Positions 20,044 through 27,220 of a stretch of 27,220 nt of DNA are shown piece after piece. Under the pieces are notes generated by a model. The model saw only the letters and a program-made list of their open reading frames with translations, was not told the origin of the DNA and ran no database searches. Every line of letters begins with the position of its first letter. The stretch's first letter is position 1. The position numbers and the translations under genes were made by a program. Source of the DNA: Porogramme epimiltina (taxonomy: Eukaryota; Basidiomycota; Agaricomycetes; Polyporales; Polyporaceae); the NCBI GenBank assembly GCA_900155495.1, contig FTLJ01000596.1, forward strand, positions 1 through 27,220, written 5' to 3'.

Positions 20044-21139
20044 GGTGAAGAAGGGCAAAAGACAAGAGAAAGCGGACGGTGATGTGGTGGAAAACGGTGT
20101 CTAAGCTCACTGGGACCATCGAGCGCCCCACAGCTCAGTGGCACCGCCCCGGCCCGGTTCAGCCGTCAAGAGATTTCTGATTTCCGAGAGACGCGGGATC
20201 CAGCTCAAAAATACGGTGAGCCGTTTCAGGTACCTACAACTATAAAGGCTATTCAAGCTCGTGTTTGTGAGCACAGATCTATGGTGCTGAAAATCTGTCG
20301 TCTCTGAGGGTATCAAAAGCTCCCGTGCCATCCATGCGTGGATGATCATGGGTCATTTGCTCAAGTTGCGCTAGAACCACCTTCATATACGATCCAGTAA
20401 GATCAACTCAGCGACCGGGTACTTCCTCGATGACCTATAGGCACACCAATGGTGGTTCAAATAGGCTGACATTCGCCTAAGAACGCGGGATCGCCCAACC
20501 TACGCGATTCGTACCTACCTCGTGAGCATCGGCACGTGCGAGCCATCCTGTCACAGCAACCACAAGCCTCGAAGTTTCCGTGTTTGTCCACGCTACAATA
20601 ACAAAGTTCCGAGTTCTGTAGATCCAAACCCTCGACGACGGCCCCCGGGCGCCGACTCGCACGTCGCACGTCACCGGGGGCAAAGTTAGACCAAGGGCAA
20701 GATCCGACGCTAGGTACCGTCCCTCCATCCAGCATATCGCGCATTCCAGCACCCCCCTCGCACTGGCCGACGAGCCCCGCGGGCGCGGAGACGCGGCTGC
20801 AGTCCTGCCATAGCCGTTCAATGCGCAGACGACGCTCGGACGCGCGCGCGCGAGCGCAGATCGGGCTAATTGTGGATCGCGGAATCGAGCAATCGGCGGC
20901 CGATCTCGCGCGGCGGAGGGATCAGCGAGATTCGCTCGAGCGCGATCGGGGGTTCGGTGTCGGTCGGTGGGAGTGAGTGGGTGTGGACAAGCTCGATCGA
21001 GAGCCGGGACCCTGGGCAGATCTGATGGACGGGAGGCTGGTTGTGGCGGTGTGTTTGTGCAGTGTAACGAAGAACGACGGAAGGTGTTTGGACAGCGCAG
21101 CCACAGCGGGGGAGTAGCGTCATGCTGAGGCTTGGGTGT
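20044..21139. other. Intergenic region, CCDC174-like / SDS22
   Basis: These 1.1 kb lie between the start of one minus-strand gene and the end of another. An alternating CG run (CGCGCGCGCG) sits near 20840-20850. A minus-strand frame at 20477-20821 ends in a GTAGGT donor-like site and could be extended by one splice to about 20455, but its peptide is unlike anything I know. I leave the region without a gene. Confidence 0.45.
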
Positions 21140-22710
21140 TTATGCGGATGGTCGCCTCACGTAGCTAGAAGGAGTGTTCAGCGTACGATACAGCTCTGTG
21201 AAAGAGAGATACTACTCACGTAGCGTCCAGTTGCGAGATCTGCGGAAGCATTAGGATGATCTTCCGTCGGTAAGCAGTGCCTTCCGAGGCTTGCACCGGA
21301 TTGCCCTCGAGATAGACTGTCTCCAGAGTTGCCATGTGCTTGAGCTGTGGCTCAACATCCTGTAGGGTCGCGATCTTGTTGTTGTTGATCTGGAGAGCAA
21401 TAAGGATCGAGTGGGATGTATGAGCTTCCTAGAATCACTCACCCAGAGCTCTTCTAGATGTGATAGATGAGAGACGTTCTCCAGCACTTCTATGAAGTTG
21501 CTTCCGACGTCTAGGGTCCGCAGCTTCACCTGCGCATGGACGATCAGCCGCTGGTCGTGTCGTAGGCGTGTCGAATACGTGCATTCTTATCAAGTCCTTC
21601 CAGCCGCGTGATGCCATTGTGGCTGAGATACAATTCCTCCAGATTCTCAAGCTCGTGAAGACCTTCGATCTTAGTTATGCGATTCGATTGTATAGACAGG
21701 ATCTTCAGCTTCTTGAGGGATCCAAGGTTCTAAGTCGACGTCAGGCGCGAGCTTCCTACAGTCGAGGAGGACGAACGTACTTCCAATGCAGTGATCTTGT
21801 TCTTGCCTAGCCAGAGCTCCTCGATGTTCACAAGAGCGTCTAGGTTCTCGATTTTCTGAGCGAAGCGGAACATAAGACGGAGGTTGGTCAAACACATATG
21901 TGCGAATGCTTACGCGGATCCTGTTTCCTCCGAGCTCCAAACTTCTGAGAGTCGCAGCAAGGCCACTGAGGTTTGCAATATGCGATATCTTATTCTGGAT
22001 GAAGAACACAGTCTTGAGTGATAAAAGATGCTTTTCAAGCTCTTCGGGCACGTTCTTGATCAAATTGAAAGAGAGGTCCAGAGTCCTAGCAATGTCCACA
22101 GTAAGCCTTTCCAGTCGTAGATAGAGAACAAGACGGTAGACTACTCACGTGAGGTTGGTCATTTTATTAAACGCAGTTCCAACATGCTTGATCTTGTTGT
22201 CATACAGGTCCAAGTCCTCCAGTGCAGCAAGTGCGCCAAAGATTTCCGGATCGACATGCGTGATGAAGTTCTCCCGCAGACAGAGACGCTTAAGGTGCTC
22301 TCCAAATCGAGGGAGGCCAAGCTTGTCCACGCTTGCGGAATTCAGTCGAGCATGGACGAGTTCAATCTCCTGGAGAATTGATTTCACGTTGGCCATTCTG
22401 TGGGGGCAGGTTCAAAAGTGGCGACTCACCTCGGTATCGTTGGGCAGGTCCTCCAAGATTTGAGAGTCCTCGATAGCATCCTCGCCCTCGCCGTTATCCT
22501 CATCCCCACTGGCTTCTTCTGGCCGTGGAGCTAGTTGCACTCGCGTTATTTTGGCACTGCAAATGCAAGGTTTCATGAGCGCAGTCCTCGCCCCCAGCAC
22601 CCTGATACTAACGGTGCTTGCACAGGCGCGTCTGGGGCAGTCTTGGCCGCATCGCCCGCCACATGCTCGCTAACCACGTCTGGCTTCTCAGGAGCAGCAG
22701 AGTCGCTCAT
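21140..22710 (-). CDS. SDS22, PP1 regulatory leucine-rich-repeat protein (9 exons)
   Basis: SDS22/PPP1R7: a nuclear and cytoplasmic regulator that binds the catalytic subunit of protein phosphatase 1. Exons in transcript order: 22613-22710, 22430-22556, 22149-22369, 21914-22085, 21781-21855, 21583-21729, 21443-21529, 21220-21389, 21140-21164; 373 residues (yeast 338, human 360). After an acidic N-terminus come SDS22-type 22-residue repeats, for example HLKRLCLRENFITHV, ALEDLDLYDNKIKHV, TTLDLSFNLIKNV, SLKTVFFIQNKISHI, NIEELWLGKNKITAL, KLKILSIQSNRITKI, NLEELYLSHNGITRL and KLRTLDVGSNFIEVL, then the cap ending LDATYVRRPSA. Eight introns are 51-63 nt. The intron at 21530-21582 begins GC, not GT; it is required, because the LDKN-VKLRTLDVG join is canonical and no GT donor gives the frame. 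Intron 2 uses the acceptor at 22370; an upstream CAG would leave only 32 nt. Confidence 0.96.
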
Positions 22711-24126
22711 ACCGATCGTACACCTAATATCCCGTCCGCAAACGTGAAAATAGAGCAAGCACAGGAGGGCTAGATGGCCGCAGAGGAGAGAGATGAGTCG
22801 ACCCGCGCCTGCTGATCGCGGCCCGCAGACCAGCGTGATGGCGAATTCGAAAGCGCCCGCCGCTCCCACAGCGCCACAGCCGCGTCCGCACGTGACGTCA
22901 TGCCCGTTTAGACGCGTCGCGACGCGTCCAGGCTTCTCTCGCGCCCGGGCGCGCGATTCGTCGCGCGCCGCGTCTTCTGCGAGACCCTGAATTCCCAAAG
23001 CTGCTCGCGCGCGTGCGAATCCTCCTATCGCGGTGTGAAATGGGCCCAGGCGCCGCGCCCGCGCGCGTCGCGCCCACCGTCCGTATGTGCGCACGCGGGC
23101 ACACGTCCCCCCTGCGCTGCTGCACTAGGGGGCGAAATGACGGCGGCAGGAGAGGAGAGGAGAGGCGCGGCGCGGTCATGGTCCGCCCGGCGGCGTCGGT
23201 CGGGCGCGACAGGGCAGCCGGTCCAGGTCTCTTGGCTTTCCCCCCTATACGACCTGAGAGGGGGGCGCTGCGCCCGCGGGCGCACATCGGCACATGTCTG
23301 CGAGGGCGGCCACGTCGCAACTGCACCCGCGGGGCTGCGCGGGTGGACTTAGAGAGAGAGAGATGGCGTCGACGCTCGCTTCCCGTCACCCACAATTCCC
23401 ACCCCGGGGTACGGGGGGAGCTAAACTGGCTCGCGTACGCGCGCGGCGTGCCGTAACCTGTGTGGGCCCGCGGACGTGCCACGCCCCGGGTCCCTGGACC
23501 TACAAGATCGTCGCTCCGCGCCGTTCGCCCAGCGGTCCGAGTCCGAGAGAACGACGCCGGGTGCAGGGTGCCGGAGGGTGCGAGCGCGCTCTTGGACCCT
23601 GGGGTGGGCGTCGGAGGCTGGGCAGGAAGCGTGAACGCGCGAGGAGTGGGCGGACGGGGGTAAGTGTGACAACATCTACCATTGCAGGCGTGATCGATTA
23701 TTACAGTATACAACGCATACGGACTAGGGAGTTGTACGGTTCCGGGTGACAGTGCGGGGCTCGGAAATAGTGCAAAGGGGACGGTGGAGGTGGACGCGGA
23801 GGCGAAGGGTGGGAATGGGAGTGGGGGATGATCGTGGCCGTAGACGGATCGTAGCGTAATACACAGATAAATATCGTGAAGGGGGCAGAGGCCGAATGCG
23901 GAACAGACGGCGCACGCCCCATAAACATGCGAATGCGGAAACAAGCGAACAGGAAGGTCCGACACTATGAAGAGACGGCTGAAACGTTGGGCTCATGTCG
24001 GGTGCGTGGGTGGGTAGAGAAGGCGAGGCGATGTACGGAAAAACAGTAGAGAGGACGCGCGAGGTAGGGCGAGGGCGAGCTGCGTGCCCCAGGGACGAGC
24101 CCGACGAGATCTTGCAGGCAGCGCGA
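22711..24126. other. GC-rich intergenic region, SDS22 / PAS-GATA gene
   Basis: Between the SDS22 start and the stop of the next minus-strand gene. It holds the SDS22 promoter elements listed at 22889-22928, a very GC-rich stretch (about 22850-23650) full of CGCG, and the 3' untranslated region of the 24127 gene near 24126-23700. The long minus-strand frame here (355 codons) has the composition of GC-rich noncoding DNA, with no motif or conserved start, and is not called. Confidence 0.55.
22889..22928. promoter_or_regulatory. E-box, CRE and double MluI-box cluster upstream of SDS22
   Basis: In 40 bases there are CACGTG (22889-22894), overlapping TGACGTCA (22893-22900), and an 18-base perfect palindrome GACGCGTCGCGACGCGTC (22911-22928) containing two ACGCGT cores. 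Known binders of such sites are bHLH factors, ATF/CREB-type bZIP proteins, and the MBF cell-cycle complex. The cluster is about 180-220 bases upstream of the SDS22 start codon. Function is inferred from motif identity and position only; CpG-rich surroundings raise the chance of coincidental ACGCGT. Confidence 0.55.
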
Positions 24127-26797
24127 CTAGAACTGCCCGTCGCGCGGCATGTAGCTAGGTGCTTTCCCCATGCGGTAGGCCTGCTCTGTTCCGAGAGGCG
24201 TCTGCGCGAGGTAGAGGTGGTCCGCGTCCCGTTCATAGCGCTTGTCGCGTTCGTACGATGCCGCGCCCGGCAGCCCCGCGCTCAGCGGCGAGTTCGACAC
24301 AGGCGACGACGGGGAGAGCATCGGCGGCGGGCGGTGGCGGAGCGCGTTGATCGTGTCGAGCCGCGCGGGCTGGATGCCGTGGCCGTGGCCGTTGGAGGGG
24401 ACGGGGTGCGCGGACGGTGCAAGGCCGTGGTGGTGCGGCGGCAGGTAGAACTGGTTGGGGGCGGGGTGCCCGCCATATCCCGAGCGAGCTTCGGATGCCA
24501 TAGACTGGCTGTAGCCGACGGGCTGGTTCTGTGCGTAATGCATCCCCGCGGAGGGGGGCGGGGGCGAAGGCGTGCCGTCATAGCCACTTGGCGCGTGGGT
24601 GAATACGTCGTTGCCCGGCCCAGACCCTGCTGAGGACGTCGATAGAAACGATGCGTCGTCGAAGTAGCTGCTGCGCCGCATGGGATATGAGGCGCTGACG
24701 GGAGACGCCGAGGGCGACGGGTCGGGCTTGCTCGAAAACGTGCTCATCGTGCGGTCTTTGCGGCGACGCTGGCTTCCCCCTTCTTTTTTCGCGCGAGATC
24801 GGGCAAAGCGGAGGCCGCACCTGCATATAACGGATCAAAAGAAGCATCAGCCATCGATGAGCTATTCTGGCGATAGGGGGCATATACTCACGCGTTGCAC
24901 AGGTCCTTCTTCCCAGTAGGCCCCTTCCTCCACTCCGGGCTATGGGTGGCCTTGCAGCTCGCACACTGGGTGACGCCTACAGGGGGGTTGCCCGCCGTGC
25001 GAGTACTGCCGCCATATTGGTCCTTGGTGTTCCTCCGTCCGGATCTAGGGGCGGGAACGAGCTCCGTCGTGGGGGATGGTGGAGCCTGCTCTTCTTGGTC
25101 CGAGGGGCCCGATCCGGGGTACTGCACGCCTCCTGGACTAGGGATAGAGGGGCCTATCGGAGAGACAGGCGAGCCCGTATCCATGTAGGTGGGGTGCGAG
25201 GACCATTGATGATGCGGGGGTTGTGGCGTAGAGGAAGCCGAGAAGGACGACGAGCGCATGCTGCTGACCGGTGCGCCATTTGGCAAAGAGCTGGGGGCCC
25301 ATTGCGCATACTGGCTGGTCGAGCTCGACTCCATGCTCATCCAAGTGTGGGGTGGGTACGACGACGAAGACATGGGTGTATGAGGATGTGGGCTGTATGG
25401 GTAAGCGGGAAGCGAGGAGACGTTGGGATTGTGGGGCTCGTTTTGAGGATGGGGCTCATAGTACTGGGCGCTCCCCGGAGGTGGGTAGGCGTTTGAATGG
25501 TATCCCAGTTGTGGGAGGCCACCACCACCACTGACCACGTCGTTGCGTGGAAATGAACCTATTTTGTGACAGGCGAAGATAATGGCGCCTAATTGAGGCA
25601 GTACTGGGTAAGGGTCTACCGGCGAGGTGACGGAGGGACACATACCATGAGGAATAAATAGACTCTCCACCTCACGTTTGTCACCCATTGAAAATTCCAT
25701 GACTTGGCACGACTTGTAGCGACGCGTGCAGCTGGTTTTAGCGTCCGTAGCAGGATTGGTGATCTGCACATCCTCAGCGAGCCGGGCAAAGTCTTTGGAC
25801 GTGGGCTCGCCCGGGCGCCCCTGCGGCCAGCTCAAACACAGCGGTCTGCCGGGCGAGTTCAACAGTATTTGAAACACGCGCGAGAGGGCCGGAGGCTCAG
25901 GCAGGGACGTTTGTAGTCGGCCGAATAGGAGCTGGATTTGCTCCATGGTGATGCTGGGGGTTCCGCACCAGTTTGTCCAGCGCGTTTTGTTGTGCTCGTC
26001 GTTGTCGTGCGGAGTCAGGTCGACGACCGCGTGCATAAAGCACAACGCGAGACCGTCCGCGGCGTAGTTGATCACGATGTCCACCGCCATGTAGTTTGCG
26101 TCCAGGGCTATCTTGTCCGCGTCCGTCCACTCCGGACCCGGACCCTTGTACCCCAACTCCCTGCGCACTCGTGAGAGCCGGGAATAGCGCACACTGCCCG
26201 CGTCATCTCAGCAAGGGCGGCTACGCAAGGAGATGAGTGGTGCGAGAAAAAGACGCTGCTTACCGAGTGACGCTCCCATGCAACGTTCTGCTCTCCAAAA
26301 CTCCACCCAGGTCGACCCTCGCCGATGCTTGCTCGTCCGGGTGGACATAGGTGAGAAGCGATTTGCCTACGAGCAGATCTGCTTGCTCCCCTAAGTGCGC
26401 GGCCAGGACAGGGTCGAGGTAGAGGAAGGTGAGGTCCGACGCGAGAAGGGCCCAGTCTGGGATGACGACGGTCGTTAGCGGGACGGAGACGGGGGCGGGC
26501 TCGGAAGGGAGGTTCGATCGATGAACGATCGCTGAGGCGGGTGGGGATGAACTCACAGCAGCGCGTTTCGCCCACCTTCGGCAAAGTGGGATGCGGACGA
26601 TCGGGAGCGTGAGAGGGGTGGGACGGATTAGATACCATTGAGCCGGGGGAGAAGGGAGGAGGTGGGAGGTCGTCGAAGGAGGCGAGATGCTGGGTGGGAA
26701 GGCGGTCCTGGGTGGGGGTGTGTGCTTGGTCGGGGTGGGCGGTGTCGGGATGGGCGAGGGGGTGGTAAGGGCGGTTTGTGGAGGCCAGAAAGCTCAT
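24127..26797 (-). CDS. PAS-GATA zinc-finger transcription factor, WC-2 / palindrome-binding type (5 exons)
   Basis: Nuclear DNA-binding regulator. Exons in transcript order: 26557-26797, 26264-26456, 25646-26193, 24892-25588, 24127-24820; introns 100, 70, 57 and 71 nt; 790 residues. The N-terminus is Pro-rich; then GETRCYWALLASDLTFLYLD and LLVGKSLLTYVHPDE mark a PAS fold (about 80-160), continued by RYSRLSRVRRELGY. The GATA finger is CASC (536-539), 18 residues including HSPEWRKGP, then CNAC (558-561) followed by GLRFARSRAKKEG, split by the last intron exactly within CNAC. The tail is Ser/Pro/His-rich. There is no LOV flavin motif, so it is not WC-1. It resembles fungal proteins named WC-2-like or cutinase-gene palindrome-binding protein; a light or metabolic role is an inference. 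The 57-nt third intron is a multiple of three with no stop, so retention would add 19 residues. Confidence 0.95.
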
Positions 26798-27220
26798 TGG
26801 ATGAGGATAAGGTAGACTAGCTGGCAAGTAAAGTACTTTGGGTGGTGGTTAGGAAACGGTTTAAGGTAGACTTGCGGGGCAAGAGGCCGGAGGGAGCGAT
26901 CCTGATGGATCGTGGTTAAGGAGCGGATGGCAGCTGGGCCGGGCAGGGAGGGACCCAGCCAGTGGCAGTCTGAACAGGAGGCGGCACAGGGGCGCCTGCG
27001 CGGTTCTGCCACCTGCCGCTGCAGCGTTGGACAAGGTTCGACCCCGCCCTTGGCGCCCGCTCCGTCAAAGTCGCATATCCGCCCTCGGCTCTCCGATCAG
27101 GAAGCCTATCTCGCCCCGCACCCCGTCCTGCCCTCTCCTCGCCGCCCCGCCCGACGTCCTCGCCGCCCGCCCCGCCCTGCCCCGCCCCCGCGCGCACCCC
27201 ACGCGCGCACCCTCCACGCC
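26798..27220. other. Upstream region of the PAS-GATA gene
   Basis: The promoter side of the minus-strand transcription factor, running to the window edge. The last 150 bases are C-rich on the plus strand (repeated CCCCGCCC / CCGCCC), so G-rich on the coding strand. A sequence GGTTCGACCCC near 27034 recalls a tRNA B box but lacks a matching acceptor stem or A box. No gene is called. Confidence 0.5.

Noticed and set aside
20477..20821. Possible small minus-strand gene with one intron
   Set aside because: One good donor-like site, but the peptide has no family resemblance; could be revisited with transcripts.
22898..23965. 355-codon minus-strand open frame
   Set aside because: GC-rich noncoding composition, no domain, no splice partner; overlaps the likely 3' untranslated region and SDS22 promoter.
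27000..27070. tRNA-like B box GGTTCGACCCC
   Set aside because: No acceptor-stem pairing, A box or anticodon arm could be folded around it.

Overview
This window reads as a GC-rich nuclear contig from a mushroom-forming basidiomycete (Agaricomycetes, possibly Polyporales; the rank is an inference). The grounds are many introns, nearly all about 45-100 nt with GT..AG ends and CTAAC/CTGAT-like branch points, genes packed on both strands, and clear fungal orthologues. Most genes had to be assembled by hand from exons, so exon coordinates are given. All splice joins are frame-consistent readings, not transcript-verified.

Layout. 1-1810: no supportable gene. 1811-2484 (-): ERG28, an ER scaffold of sterol C-4 demethylation. 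3012-6669 (+): a 1201-residue Ser/Pro-rich disordered protein, divergent from ERG28. 7832-14085 (-): a locus of two related pairs, [unknown gene X + thiamine pyrophosphokinase]. It holds an intact TPK (12968-14085), a truncated X paralogue (11489-11971), a decayed TPK copy (about 10444-11440) and an intact-looking 6-exon X gene (7832-9064). Its spacers carry a 12-bp minisatellite, a 144-155-bp tandem repeat and a perfect hairpin. This is the least ordinary part of the window. 14412-16538 (+): a low-complexity, probably tail-anchored membrane protein, divergent from TPK. 16927-17363 (+): MOCS2A, the small subunit of molybdopterin synthase. 17550-18604 (+): a metallo-beta-lactamase-fold hydrolase. 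18648-20043 (-): a CCDC174-like nuclear protein. 21140-22710 (-): SDS22, a leucine-rich-repeat regulator of protein phosphatase 1, with 9 exons including one GC-AG intron. 24127-26797 (-): a PAS + GATA zinc-finger transcription factor of the WC-2 / palindrome-binding type.

The genes do not form one pathway. They are housekeeping functions (sterol, thiamine and molybdenum cofactor synthesis, RNA processing, phosphatase control) with a transcription factor at the right edge. The TPK/X locus shows clear rearrangement: a tandem duplication followed by loss of one TPK and truncation of one X copy. I found no rRNA, tRNA, CRISPR array or intact transposon.
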